Below are positions 42,711 to 54,682 of a stretch of DNA of 64,000 nt, piece by piece; position 1 is the stretch's first letter, and every line of letters starts with the position of its first letter. Below the pieces are notes generated by a model. The model was not told the origin of the DNA and ran no database searches. It was given only the letters and a program-made list of their open reading frames with translations. Source of the DNA: Notolepis coatsorum (Eukaryota; Chordata; Actinopteri; Aulopiformes; Paralepididae); NCBI GenBank assembly GCA_963971535.1, contig OZ020589.1:97042121-97106120 (forward strand), read 5' to 3'. A program made the translations under genes and the position numbers.

Positions 42711-44230
42711 TCTCCCTCTCTCTATGTAGCCTGTCTTTGTCGCCTGTGTCTGTCTCTCTGTGTAGCCTGTCTGTCCCTCTCTATGTAGCCTGTGTCTGTC
42801 CCTCTCTGTGTAGCCCGTGTCTGTCCCTCTCTATGTAGCCTGTGTCTGTCCCTCTCTGTGTAGCCTGTGTCTGTCCCTCTCTATGTAACCTGTGTCTGTC
42901 CCTCTCTCTATGTAGCCTGCGTCTGTCTCTCTATGTAGCCTGTGTCTGTCTCTCTGTGTAGCCTGTGTCTGTCCCTCTCTCTGTAGCATGTGTCTGTCCC
43001 TCTCTATGTAGCCTGTCTCTGTCCCTCTCTGTGTAGCCTGTCCAGAGAGGGACAGAGACAGGCTACAGAGAGAGGGACAGAGACAGGCTACGGAGAGAGG
43101 GAGAGACACAGGCTACACAGAGACAGACACATAAATAATAAACATAAATAATTATGTTTATAAAATATGTGTAATAGAAATGTGCGTTGTGTAGTTAATA
43201 CCCGTTTGTGTTTGTGTTATTAATACTTTTTCCACCAAACTTTTTTTCCCGTTTGGTGGACTAAAATAGTACACTTTTCTCATCTACCTAAATCAATTTA
43301 GTTTTTTCATTGTCCCTGGGATGTTGGGCCACCCTTGTTAAAAATGGGTATTCCATTAGGTCCAGGACTGAATAGAACTTTACTGTCCACACAAGGTGGA
43401 ATATTGTCTTTGGACTCAGCCAGGATACAAAATAGGGATGGGCGTGAGTAATCGATTACTCGTAGCTATGAGAAAAATCAAAACAAAAAAAAGAAATCAA
43501 AATAATAAATATATATAGATTTACATATCTTTTCACATGTATGTGTAAGATTATAACTGTTTGTTGGTATCCTTAAACATATATACGTGAATGAACAAAA
43601 ATAAGTAAATAAAAATAAAAAATGCTAATATTATTATTATTTTTTTTAAAGTTTTTTTTCCCCCTTTTTCAAGTAATACACAATCAATCGAGTATAGCAT
43701 GCGATCAATCAATCTGGATTTTTCTTTAAAATGCCCATCCCTAATACAAAACAGACACATCATCAGTGACAGTGTACAAGAGGCATCCAAATACAACAAA
43801 GGCTGAAACAAGCCCTTGTAGCTCTTCAGACCGTCCCTCCTCCCAGCCTTCAGACACTTGTGAGTGAGTCATCATGGTGAAGCACTGCCCTGTTGGCTGT
43901 AAAAATGCCACGCTGCCACTTCCACAGCAGTGGAGCACTGACTGTGAGGTGACCGTCGGTCTTCTTGTCAGTGCTGGTCTGCTGGAAAGTAACTACTGTA
44001 CTTAAGTACAATTTCGAGCTACTTGTACTTGTCATGACTATTTTCATTTTAGGGAACTTTATACTTTTACTCTATTACATTTCAAAGGAAATATTGTACT
44101 TTATACTCCACTACATCAGTTACTAGTTACTTTTCTTCTATTTTGCATAGAAGACATGGCAAAAATGTATGAAGATTATATACTTCACATTTGAAGCCTG
44201 TCAACTTCAAGAGGACGTGATCAGAGCAGC
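42711..44230. repeat. Right arm of the large inverted duplication
   Basis: Reverse complement of 38482-40030. It contains the minisatellite start (42711-43125), unique segments and the hAT MITE 43433-43743. The outer boundary at 44230 (CAGAGCAGC) mirrors 38482; beyond it the flanks differ. Confidence 0.9.
43433..43743. mobile_element. hAT MITE in the right arm
   Basis: TAGGGATGGGC and GCCCATCCCTA ends with an exact 8-bp duplication ATACAAAA (43425-43432, 43744-43751). It was present before the inverted duplication, since both arms carry it. Confidence 0.88.
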
Positions 44231-44371
44231 ATAACTGGACCACATACCACTTTAACATAACCTTTAGAGGTCAATAGATCAAGGATTGAATGCTACCAAG
44301 AACTGGAATATACAAAGTCATGTAGAATGCATACTTTTTAGTCTAGATGGAAACATAGGTCCACCTGCATA

Positions 44372-44641
44372 GCGATATTGTCCAACTCTTAATTTCCGAT
44401 ACCAATATCAACAGATACCAATATATGCGGGGTTTCCCCCCCAAAAAACAAATTATGCATACTTTTCACAATAAATAAAATAAGAATTTGTTCTTACTTG
44501 CTTGCCTGGGTAAATAAAGGTTAAATAAATGTAAAAAAAAATGTTTTAATAAAAAATAAAAAGATTTCTTTGCAAACAGATAATTTCCGATATTACATTT
44601 TAATGCCAATATCGGTAGGCCGATAATATCGGACATCCCTA
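44372..44641. mobile_element. hAT MITE copy without the SINE
   Basis: Reverse complement of parts of 4918-5534: ends TAATATCGGACATCCCTA on the right; the left end is truncated. At the SINE site it reads TAATATCGGAAATTATC without interruption (in reverse complement), giving the empty site for 4987-5212. Confidence 0.75.
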
Positions 44642-45284
44642 TTTTTAACCCTTTATTACATAGTATCCTGAACCAAAACCTGAAAAATAAGAAAAAGAAA
44701 ACCGCATAACTTTTGAAGTTAACAACATATAGAGACGAATTAAAACATTTTCCCAAACAAGTTTGACCCAAGGAATTCAGTATAATTGTTATTTTTAAGA
44801 TTCAAACACATCTTGGTTAAATTTCAGGACATTAAAAGGAAAAAAAAAACGCAAAAAAAAAGGATATCACATCTCTATTTTCCCTTTTTACTAAAATGTA
44901 GTGCATTGGACAAGATCGATTTAGGTTAACTCAATCGTGGACATTCACGTAATATTACGTGTTTGCCCGACAACCGTTGGGTGCCAACCACGTAATATTA
45001 AGTTTTTGGTTCGTTTTTCTTTTTTTTCTATTTTAATATCCTATTCAATGCCAGGGAGCCGTATGTTGTAGTGCAGTACCGGCCAGATTCTCCCAGGTGG
45101 CGGTATCGAGCTGCAGTAAACCCTGTTCCAGACCCTGTGTTACACTGAGGTTTTTTTTCACCGATTTTCAGTAGACGGCAACGCTAGAGGTTCAATCGGT
45201 CGCATCCAAACGTCTACGGGACATCCGATGCATATGCTGTGGTTGGTTATGTCGTGGGCCAAATGGAAATCGGATGGAGCAGAT

Positions 45285-46214
45285 TAGGGGTGGACGGTAT
45301 AAACGGTATACGGTATAAACGGTATGAATTTGCTCTACGGTATGGATTTTGACTATACCTTGTAACCGGTAGAGCAGCTCTAAAATAGCAATGACGTCAT
45401 GTAACCACAGCGCAACTATTTCACTCGCATTTGCCCCTAAAAATAGATAGAATTAGTCATAGATAATAGATATGTGCAAACTGGAAAAAGTTATTTAGGA
45501 GGCTTCGCACAGTGGGCGTGTCAACACGCAATTGTCATTTCATAATAAACACATATCACCGCGGCGCACAGCAAGTTTCAATTTCAGTTCCTGGCATTTT
45601 TAACCAGTGGAGAAAGGTAAGAGATTTCCCTATCATTTTTCTTATATGAATTATTCTACGTTAATAAAACATACCTGGTGATCAACTACAGTTTGCTGTG
45701 AACATTATGATATGTGTGTAGTGTTCTGATAACGACGGCTGGGCAGCGGGGCTGGATGCTGGATTTTGCGAGAAGCATATGCAGCTGCAGAGCCGCAGAA
45801 TCCACCATAACCCACCCATCTGTACCGGCACAGTGCAGTACTCCAATTCAGCCATTGGCAATTCAGCCGTTGGGTGGGGGGCGCTGTTGAGCCGGGCCTG
45901 TGACCGGACCTGAAAGCGCCCCTACTCTGCGGCTCTGCAGTTGCATACTATTGGGATTCGTTGTGAGCAGCACAGAGTCTCGACTCGGGACTTATTTGAT
46001 TTGGAATATAATGACTGTATACGCAAAAGTAGCCTAGTTTTAAGTTACAATATTATAAATCTACATGCCTTGAGGATGTCATTATTTATATAGCCTGCCT
46101 ATCAGGCAAAAAAAATTATTCTAACGGAAACACTGATACCGTGATATATACCGTTACCGTCTATGCTTCAAATTATACCGTGATATAAATTTTAGACCAT
46201 ACCGTCCACCCCTA
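45285..46214. mobile_element. hAT MITE
   Basis: TAGGGGTGGACGGTAT and ATACCGTCCACCCCTA termini with an exact 8-bp duplication GAGCAGAT (45277-45284, 46215-46222). Subterminal sequence repeats CGGTATAAA motifs. No transposase. Confidence 0.92.
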
Positions 46215-46262
46215 GAGCAGATATCGATCAAACTATTGGAATATTATTTTTGGAATACTCCA

Positions 46263-48023
46263 CAGGGCTCTACGCTAACCTTTTTCCCAAGGAGCACATG
46301 TGCTCCTAAATGAAAAAATTTAGGAGCACCCAAAAATATTTAGGAGCACAGTGAAAATATTTCAAGTAACAGTTTATTTTTTTTTTCAAAAATAAATGTA
46401 TATTTGTACTGTGCGTGCATGTGTGTAAATTAGCTCTTGCTACAACCCTGCATGTTTACATTTTGTATTTTGTACTTGATGTTCATTAACATGTGCTGTC
46501 CCTATCAAATCAAACTACTGCTACAAAAGGTTCAGTCACTTAACTTTAGCCCCTTTTATGCATACAATGCTTATGTTTTGGCTGTGTTGCTCTTCTAGAA
46601 AAATAATCCTTTCAGGGTTGCCTATTGAAATACTGTACACCTCCAGTACAGAAACATTGTTTATGAGTTTGCGTGTCAGGTAGACCAGGGGTTCCCAAAC
46701 TTTTCAGGCTGGGGCCCAGAAAATAAGGCGTCAGAGAGCCGCGGCCCAATGCACATCGTCTGGCTTTTTTTTTTTTTTTTTGCCAGGCGGCCGATTTTTT
46801 AAGCCAAATATCACTTCAATCCTATTAAGTTAGTTCAAGTTAGTTATTCATTTATATGTGCTATTTATGAGAGGGCTAACTTGTTGCAAAATAATAATGA
46901 TAATAATAATAGCCTCATTAAAATACTATTGTTGCTTCGGTTGTTTTCAGCGTTTTATGTGCATAATCTGTTATTTAGTTTGAAATGTTCGTTGAAATAA
47001 GTAGATTTTTCGTTTTTGTTTATTTATTAAGTTAATATAAAACCATATAGTCACATTTTAGAATACAATAGAATAGAATTTTAGAATACAACTAGAAACA
47101 CTGTCCTGGCCTGCTTCTAAGTTCAGTGGCCTGACAAAAAAAATTTAAATAAAAAAATAAAAAATAAAATAAAATAAAAAAAATATTTTTTTTTATTTTT
47201 TTTAAATCATCTCGCGGCCCACCCGTGGCTGCTCGCGGCCCACCTTTGGGTCGCGACCCCGACTTTGGGAACCACTGAGGTAGACCATTGATTGACAGTC
47301 GAGTCTGCCAATTACATCACACCGCTTGCACTCCGGCCGTCCGGCGCTGCAGCTGGACCCTATTGCCCATCTCTGCTGTTGATAACGCTAGCCAAGTTAT
47401 TACACACACAGATACACAGTGGGCCAGTGACTTTGGTGTAGGGGTGTAACAATGCATCGATCCTAAGGGGGAGATTCAACTGCATCGATTTGAAAATGTT
47501 AGAATAGATTATCGCAATTTTAATGTGGACACGTTATGTTATTGTCATGTCCGTTACAGCCAACACACCGACATACGCTACTGCATCAACGTTATGATTA
47601 ACAAAGCAAGGCATTCGTTTTGTTGCATTAACGTTATATTACTATTGCTATCGATAAATCTAGGTGTTCTAAAATCTATTGCTATTGGTAAGAGAGAGAC
47701 TATAATAAGTTAGTGTCTCGGAAAACGAGAGCCCTGATCGCAATGGCGGAGTTTCAGGAAGTAAACAAGCAAAATGAGAGCTTCCGATTGGTCATTTGCT
47801 TTATTTCCCATGAAACCAGTCACTTCACTCTACTGTGATTGGACCGTTGGCTTGAGTGCAATGTGGGACTTGTAGTTTTTTAACGATTCTCAGCGGAGAA
47901 ATAAAAAGTACGACTTAGGCTGTCATCAGCAGTTCGCACACCGTGCGCGTAATCGATTTGAGGTTCGCACACACATATTTTTAGGGGCATATGCGAGCAA
48001 TATGGTCGAACTGTAGAGCCCTG
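46263..48023. mobile_element. hAT-like element
   Basis: The termini CAGGGCTCTACGCTAACC and, reversed, CAGGGCTCTACAGTTCGACC are inverted. The subterminal GGAGCAC-GTGCTCC repeats occur on the left. CTCCA flanks both sides, but a full 8-bp duplication is no longer clear. A complete hAT (46686-47277) is nested. Confidence 0.65.
46686..47277. mobile_element. hAT (Charlie-type ends) MITE
   Basis: CAGGGGTTCCCAAACTTTTC and, reversed, CAGTGGTTCCCAAAGTCGGG termini, with an exact 8-bp duplication AGGTAGAC (46678-46685, 47278-47285). The GCGGCCCA motif is repeated near the right end. This is the third level of nesting: TTAA element, hAT, hAT. Confidence 0.9.
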
Positions 48024-48524
48024 CTCCAGATCAAAGGTAAGGATCATCTGACGTAAAGCTGATCAGCGTTTTTAGCGTTCAATACTAATGCCGTTACTGG
48101 TAATCAATAATCAGAAACGACCCCCCCCCCCCCCCCCCCCCCCTTTCATGCATTCATGATGAAACATAATAGCTACTGTATAGACTTGATTCGGGAATAC
48201 TAGCGTTTATAGGCAAGAAACGCCAACGCAAATAGTAGAATTGGCCTATATGGCTATTATGCAGCCTTTCAGGAATTACCCCATACCGCTGTAAAACCAC
48301 ACTTATATTCACCACGGTATAACACGGGAACGTGTGCATGGAAAATTATCTCTTTTTTGCATCTTGAAGAAGAAGAAACTGTGTCAAATTACTATAATAT
48401 TGTATCCATGGCTATAATATAGAATATAGAATTAGCTCTACAAACAAGGTCACACAGTCGTATCTTTTAACGCTTGGCCCAGCTACAGCGGTCCGTGTCT
48501 AATGGCTGGCACTGATTGAGTTAA

Positions 48525-48979
48525 TATTGGAAATAATATTGTAATAAAGATCGTCTCCATGCCGTTATGCCCTAAATATTGTCGATTTTGTGTAAACATG
48601 GCCAAAAGTGGAAGACGAATGTGAAAAGACTAATTTGTCCTACATAGACAAATGAACACATTTTCCTATACAATTTGAAATCCAGTGTAAAAAGGATTAT
48701 GCAGGTAAGTACAGACAGATGTGGATAGATATGTATACAGTATACGGTAAGAATAAATATATATACGGTATATATAGCATTATTGTACAAGCTATTATGC
48801 AGATGTATATGAAGGATTGCAGGTATTCAGACATATGGATATATATGCGGTAAATATAAAAATGTATATATACGGTATATACAGCACTATTGTACATGCT
48901 ATCATACAGAGTTATATGGGTAGACTATAGTATGAGGTCAGTAGTTGTGATTATATAACATTACGTTATATAGCACTGG
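48525..48979. repeat. AT-rich direct duplication
   Basis: A block of about 75 bases around TATATACGGTATATATAGCA (48758) recurs at 48868 (TATATACGGTATATACAGCA) with the flanking TATTGTACA and GCTAT-AT. No coding signal. Confidence 0.55.
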
Positions 48980-50130
48980 TGTCCCACAGGGCCATGTCCT
49001 CTATCCTCTTCTCTCTCTATTCACCATGTGTTTCTAGGCAACGAGAACACTGCCAGCTTGCTGATTTTCTCCTTCAACTTCCTTATGATACAACGGTCTT
49101 GTGATCCTGCATCTAGAAAGGGAGATATTACTGTTTGGTGTCACCAAGACAATGGCAGAAGTGGGCGGGGCCTATACGGTGAACACCAACAGTTGCTCTC
49201 TCTGAGCACGAGTTTCCTGAAATTCGAAGATGGCAAAACCCAATGGTGATAAGTCTGCATGACAGATGGGAGTTTGACCAACCTGACATCACCAGCCAAA
49301 ACAATCTGCAACTCGACACTCTTAAAAACAGTTGAAATGAGAAGAAATTAGGAGAAATCCAGTCCCGACCCAACTCCCTCACCCCGTGTGACTCATCCAC
49401 TTCCCACTGCAGAGTCATTCAGATTCCTGGGCGCCTGTGATTGTTCCGCAACTGTAGCTATTTCCGGGGTAGGCCCGATTGGCCCCGACAGGCACGTGAC
49501 CCGCCGCGGCCACGCCCCGCGGCAGCCTCATGACGCGGCAACGAGGCTGCTGTGGTTAGACCAGCTACACATACAATATACAATACGCTATAGTGCAAAG
49601 CAGAAATGGGATGAGGTACAATTTACAGTAAGGTGTATGCGGCGCGATTATTATGACTGATGACTGCGATGTGAAAGGCGCCGCGAACTCCTGCCTAATG
49701 CTGCGGGCGGCGTTGAAGGCGGAAAGCGCCTGTGAACCACAGCAGCCTCGTTGCCGCGTCCTGAGGCTGCCGCGGGGCGTGGCCGCGGCGGGTCACATGC
49801 CTGTCGGGGCCAATCAGGCCTACCCCGGAAATAGCTACAGTTGCGGAACAGCTACAGGCTTCCTGGGCACCATCGTGTCCCAGGACCTCAGGTGGGAGCA
49901 CATCATCAGCCCCCTCATCAGAAAACACCACAAAGAATGTACTTCCTACGACATTCACCCTGGCTGCTACAGAAAATTATGGTGCAGTTTTTACACTGAG
50001 TCCATTTGCACGTCCTCCATCACCACCTGGTATGCGGTCTCTACTGCCACGGACAAGTACACACTGCATCCTGTCTCTCCTGCCTCTAGGACAAACATAC
50101 ACTGTGACTACATCACATCATCCTGTCTCT
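48980..50130 (+). pseudogene. Degenerate L2-like LINE ORF2, split by an insertion
   Basis: Scraps of reverse transcriptase: GVPQG-HVLYPLLFSLFT near 48980, ESFRFLG ending at 49432, then FLGTIVSQDLRWEHIISPLI and SICTSSITTWYAV after 49860. The break between the two FLG motifs is a foreign element (49433-49859). The 3' part grades into a minisatellite. Several stops and shifts; not functional. Confidence 0.8.
49433..49859. mobile_element. Mutator-like foldback element in the L2 remnant
   Basis: The terminal inverted repeats are about 118 bases and nearly identical (GCCTGTGATTGTTCCGCAAC versus GCCTGTAGCTGTTCCGCAAC at the tips), GC-rich, around a short unrelated centre. The exact 9-bp duplication TTCCTGGGC lies at 49424-49432 and 49860-49868. 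Long inverted repeats plus a 9-bp duplication are the Mutator (MULE) pattern. No transposase is encoded. Confidence 0.78.
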
Positions 50131-51345
50131 CCTGCCTCTAGGACAAGTATACACTACATCACATCATCCTGTCTCTCCTGCCTCTAGGACAAGTATACAC
50201 TACATCACATCATCCCGTCTCTCCTGCCTCTAGGACAAGTATACACTACAATCTACATCACATCATCCAGTCTCTCCTGCCTCTAGGACAAGTATACACT
50301 ACATCACATCATCCCGTCTCTCCTGCCTCTAGGACAAGTATACACTACATCACATCATCCCGTCTCTCCTGCCTCTAGGCACGTCCTCCATCACCACCTG
50401 GTATGCGGTCTCTACTGCCACGGACAAGTACACACTGCATCCTGTCTCTCCTGCCTCTAGGACAAACATACACTACATCACATCATCCTGTCTCTCCTGC
50501 CTCTAGGACAAACATACACTGTGACTACATCACATCATCCTGTCTCTCCTGCCTCTAGGACAAGTATACACTACATCACATCATCCTGTCTCTCCTGCCT
50601 CTAGGACAAGTATACACTACATCACATCATCCCGTCTCTCCTGCCTCTAGGACAAGTATACACTACAATCTACATCACATCATCCAGTCTCTCCTGCCTC
50701 TAGGACAAGTATACACTACATCACATCATCCCGTCTCTCCTGCCTCTAGGACAAGTATACACTACATCACATCATCCCGTCTCTCCTGCCTCTAGGACAA
50801 GTATACACTACATCACATCATCCCGTCTCTCCTGCCTCTAGGACAAGTATACACTACATCACATCATCCTGTCTCTCCTGCCTCTAGGACAAGTATACAC
50901 TACATCACATCATCCCGTCTCTCCTGCCTCTAGGACAAGTATACACTACATCACATCATCCCGTCTCTCCTGCCTCTAGGACAAGTATACACTACATCAC
51001 ATCATCCCGTCTCTCCTGCCTCTAGGACAAGTATACACTACATCACATCATCCTGTCTCTCCTGCCTCTAGGACAAGTATACACTACATCACATCATCCC
51101 GTCTCTCCTGCCTCTAGGACAAGTATACACTACATCACATCATCCCGTCTCTCCTGCCTCTAGGACAAGTATACACTACATCACATCATCCAGTCTCTCC
51201 TGCCTCTAGGACAAACATACACTACATTACATCATCCAGTCTCTCCTGCCTCTAGGACAAACATACACTACATCACATCATCCTGTCTCTCCTGCCTCTA
51301 GGACAAGTACACACTGCATCACATCATTCAGTCTCTTCTAGGACA
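50040..51345. repeat. 46-bp minisatellite derived from the LINE
   Basis: About 27 units of AGGACAAGTATACACTACAT plus CACATCATCCCGTCTCTCCT plus GCCTCT. A larger block starting GGCACGTCCTCCATCACCAC, i.e. the LINE coding end, occurs at 50009 and again at 50379, so a higher-order duplication carried LINE sequence into the array. Confidence 0.95.
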
Positions 51346-51974
51346 CACACACACACACAGATTGTGCAATACACCCTGAGCTGTGCAATAACATTTATTT
51401 GTACATTTGGATATTCATATTTGTATATATTTGATTGAATAGCTAATATTCATTCAACTATTTCATGTTTTTATCTGCTAACTCAGTTAGGTTGCTGCCA
51501 TTTGTTTCTTATGTCATCTGTTTGAATATAGCACTGCATCAACCTCACCAAGTCAAATTGTATGTGCAAATGTACTTGGGCGGAAATCAATCGGAATCTA
51601 AATTATGCATTTTGGTGCCACTAGACAGAGGAAAAATAAAGATATGACTGTGTTTAGAACATTTTAAGTTTGGACTGATGGTGATGTTAGAGGAAACTCC
51701 AAATGTTACAGATTCTCACATTTGTTTTGGTTTTGCACCAAATCTGTGTAACTAATGATCTCAACTCTAAACTTGCTGCAGAAATCCATTACATGTAATT
51801 GAGGTTGGGAGTGGCCATTATATGTTTCAATCATAATGTTCTTCGTTCAAATTTTAATGGGCGCCTAACCAAAACACAATGTTAATTACAGATGTCTGAC
51901 GAGAACAGTGCTGAGCTGTGTGTCTCAAATTAATCTTAATTCTCCTGGCTTTCAGATGAAGCAGCATCTTCTAT
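51346..51974. other. Probable LINE 3' UTR and unique sequence
   Basis: A CA microsatellite (51340-51359) and TGTGCAATAACATTTATTTG resemble L2 3' UTR. The rest is AT-rich with nothing recognised. Confidence 0.4.
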
Positions 51975-52465
51975 GTAGCATCTACTGTTGACATGCTATC
52001 TCCCCCTAAAAGATCATCTACTGTTGACCTGCTATCTCCCCCTAAGAGTGCATGCTTACCAACTGTCCGTCTGCAACACTACTATCACCAACATCTAAGA
52101 AGGGAGATCCCCCCTTGAATGGCCCTTCTAAGGTTTCTCTCCTCCACACTGCCTGTGGAGCTTTTTTCCCTATTGTTAGGTTTTAGTGAGTTTTTCCTTA
52201 CCTTCGCGTGGGGTATGTCTGGGAGTGCTTGCATTCTTTCATTTATTTGCATTCATCTAAAAATGTTTGGACCTTATGGTGTTCTTGTTCTGTTCTTGAC
52301 TTATTGTTATGTTTTCTTCTTGACTTGTTTAAAGAAGACCTGTACGGCCCATGGGGACATTAACGTGTGTTGTCGGGCCCTATAAATAAATTTGATTTGA
52401 TTTGATCTACTGTTGACCTGCTATCTCCCCCTAAAGATGCTCTACTGTTGACATGCTATATCCCC
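51975..52465. repeat. About 36-bp tandem repeat with a LINE tail inside
   Basis: CATCTACTGTTGACCTGCTA plus TCTCCCCCTAAAG occurs at about 51980, 52013, 52405 and 52440, and continues after 54442. Between copies, 52100-52405 is a LINE/SINE 3' end finishing ATAAATTTGATTTGATTTGA. Confidence 0.8.
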
Positions 52466-54442
52466 TTAACACATTGTGCGCCATAAACGGCGTAAGTCGT
52501 TATTGCCCGCCATGCGTTGAACGCCAACAACGGCGTAAATCGTTTTTGGGATCAATATTTCATATTTTCACCATGGCATTCATAATTCATCCAGCCTCCC
52601 TCCGGACTGCAGCGGCACCCTGTCTGAGATTGCAACGCCTCAATACCGCTGCCTGGTGGATGGTCGGGCGAGTTACACTCACGCCAAACCGGAAGTGGAT
52701 GATCGGTGCATCGAGGAAATCTCTCCGGTAGTCATAACTAGTTACCGTAGGTCCAGACAAACACTCGAGTGCATTTGGATCGCTTTCGAAACGCAATAAT
52801 CTATATGATTTAGGCGTTTTTTTTTGGGGCATACAAACCAGAAATGGATCTAGGAGATCGACTTCAAATAATTGGGATATTTTTCATCCAGTCTCATCGG
52901 CGAACGGTAAGAGCACACAAACGTTATTTTCAGCCCGATTGTCCATTTCTTTGTTTGCAATCAGTCTGTCCATTTCTTTGTTTGCAATCAGTCTGATCAA
53001 TATATCAACCCATACTAAATAAAGCCGTACTGACGATCAAGGAATTATAAACGACCTCCCCCCCCTTTTCCTTCACGCATGATGAAGCATAATGTATACA
53101 GATCATATACATTTGAATTTTTTAATATAGCGTGTATAGCAGGGGTCGCCAATTAGGTTTTGCCGCGGGCCAGATTTTCCCCAAGCCCTTGCTTCGCGGG
53201 CCAGGATCAAAAACAATGGCTAATTTAATATACTGATATTGAAAAAAGACAAAAGTTTTTCTCTGGTCTGCATCCCCCCAACAACCGTGTGCACTGCGCC
53301 GCACTGCACTGCACCCACTCTGCAATCCGCCAAACAAAGTTCTCACTCATCCATTCATTCATGAACAGCTCTCAGCTGTTGCAGATCACCGCGGCGCCGG
53401 TGTTCTGCGCGCAGGAGTGCTGGCAGCAGAATTCGAGGAAGAGTAGAATTTTGCAGAACACCGGCGGGTGATGAACAGATCAGAATGCATGAAAACACGA
53501 CTCACCATACCTTCTTGTTTGTTGTTAAGTCCTCCAAAATCCCTGCTAATGTTTGAAACATGTCATATCCACTCGCCGCCCTCCAATTCCAGATTGGCGT
53601 TGAATGCAGCTACTTTATCTGCCAACTTGCCTCGTTGTTGTTGTTGTTGTTGTCGCCACATATTATGCAGAGAGGACGTCGGCTCGGCACGCAAGAATCA
53701 CCGACCTGTTACGATAAACCCGTATTTTAAGTATGGCTCCTGTTTATTAAAAGAAGCGTTATATTTCCCTGTTGCAAAGAATCTATCCAAAGATGTTTGT
53801 TTTGTTTTCTTCAACTCGCTCGCGAGTCGCATCTCGAACGCGGAAGTGAAAGTGTGTTAGGGAAAGACACAGGGCCCGGTGGGACTATTCCATTGGTTCT
53901 CCCAGTCCACCTGACCATTTCTAGCATTTCAATTGGCTATAGTGACAGACATGCTTTTGATGACTGCCGGTAGATAGATACAGCTTCACAATAAAAGACA
54001 CCTTGGCGTCCCGAGTGAATATTTCCCGTGCGTCAAATAAATATCATATTCTCAAAATAATCTGACGGGCCAGAAATTATTGCTGGCGGGCCAATGTTGG
54101 CCCGCGGGCCGCCTATTGCCGATCCCTGGTGTATAGGAAAGAAACACCAATCGATAATCTATCATATGCGTATAACTAGCGTTTTTGGAATTACAGCAGA
54201 AAAGCTTAAAACATACTTATATTCTCGACGGTATTAACACAACAATGTATGAATGAAAAAATATAACATTCCCACATCCGGAACGATAGATAATCGATGT
54301 TGAATGGGCCATAGTAATGCAGATATAGCTATAATATTTTAAAAGTTATAGCCCTGCAAAGAAGGTAAACATCTCCATAGGCTTACAGCGGTGGCAGACT
54401 GGGTATAATGATGGGCACAATGCCCGGCGCCCAATGTGTTAA
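52466..54442. mobile_element. TTAA-flanked piggyBac-like element in a tandem repeat
   Basis: TTAACACATTGTGCGCCA on the left and, reversed, TTAACACATTGGGCGCC on the right. The flanks join perfectly into one repeat unit (TATCCCC-TTAA-AGATCATC), as expected for insertion at TTAA. The module GGCTATAACTTTTAAAATAT-like near 54330 (minus) links it to the family. A hAT (53140-54128) is nested. Confidence 0.88.
53140..54128. mobile_element. hAT non-autonomous element
   Basis: CAGGGGTCGCCAATTAGGTT and, reversed, CAGGGATCGGCAATAGGC termini, with an exact 8-bp duplication GTGTATAG (53132-53139, 54129-54136). The subterminal GCGGGCCA motif is repeated at both ends. Small open frames lack transposase motifs. 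Confidence 0.92.
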
Positions 54443-54682
54443 AGATCATCTACTGTTGACCTGCTATAATCTCCCCCTAAAGTACATCTACTGTTGACCT
54501 GCTATCTTCCCCTAAAGTGCATCTACTGTTGACCTGCTATCTGCCCCTAAAGTGCATTTACTGTTGACCTGCTATCTCCCCCTAAAGTGCATTTACTGTT
54601 GACCTGCTATCTCCCCCTAAAGTGCTTGACCTGCTATCTCCCCCTAAAGTGCTTGACCTACTATCTCCCCCTAAAGTGTCAT
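54443..54682. repeat. Continuation of the 36-bp tandem repeat
   Basis: About seven more units of CATCTACTGTTGACCTGCTA plus TCTCCCCCTAAAGTG, with the last three shortened. Confidence 0.9.

Larger units (their letters stand above)
44926..48524. mobile_element. TTAA-flanked piggyBac-like element (composite)
   Basis: TTAACTCAATCGTGG on the left and TGATTGAGTTAA on the right are inverted ends. Two hAT elements (45285-46214 and 46263-48023) are inserted, the second with a third hAT inside. Pieces between them (GGAATACTCC, AGATCAAAGGTAAGGATC) correspond to the core of the elements at 30, 5636 and 28190. A poly-C run lies at 48121-48143. Confidence 0.7.

Noticed and set aside
39611-43109. Identical 92-residue frames at 39611-39889 (+) and 42831-43109 (-)
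   Set aside because: They read through the minisatellite; identity comes from the inverted duplication and not from coding conservation.
50040-51345. CRISPR-like regular repeats
   Set aside because: The units are contiguous without unique spacers and the genome is a vertebrate; this is a minisatellite.
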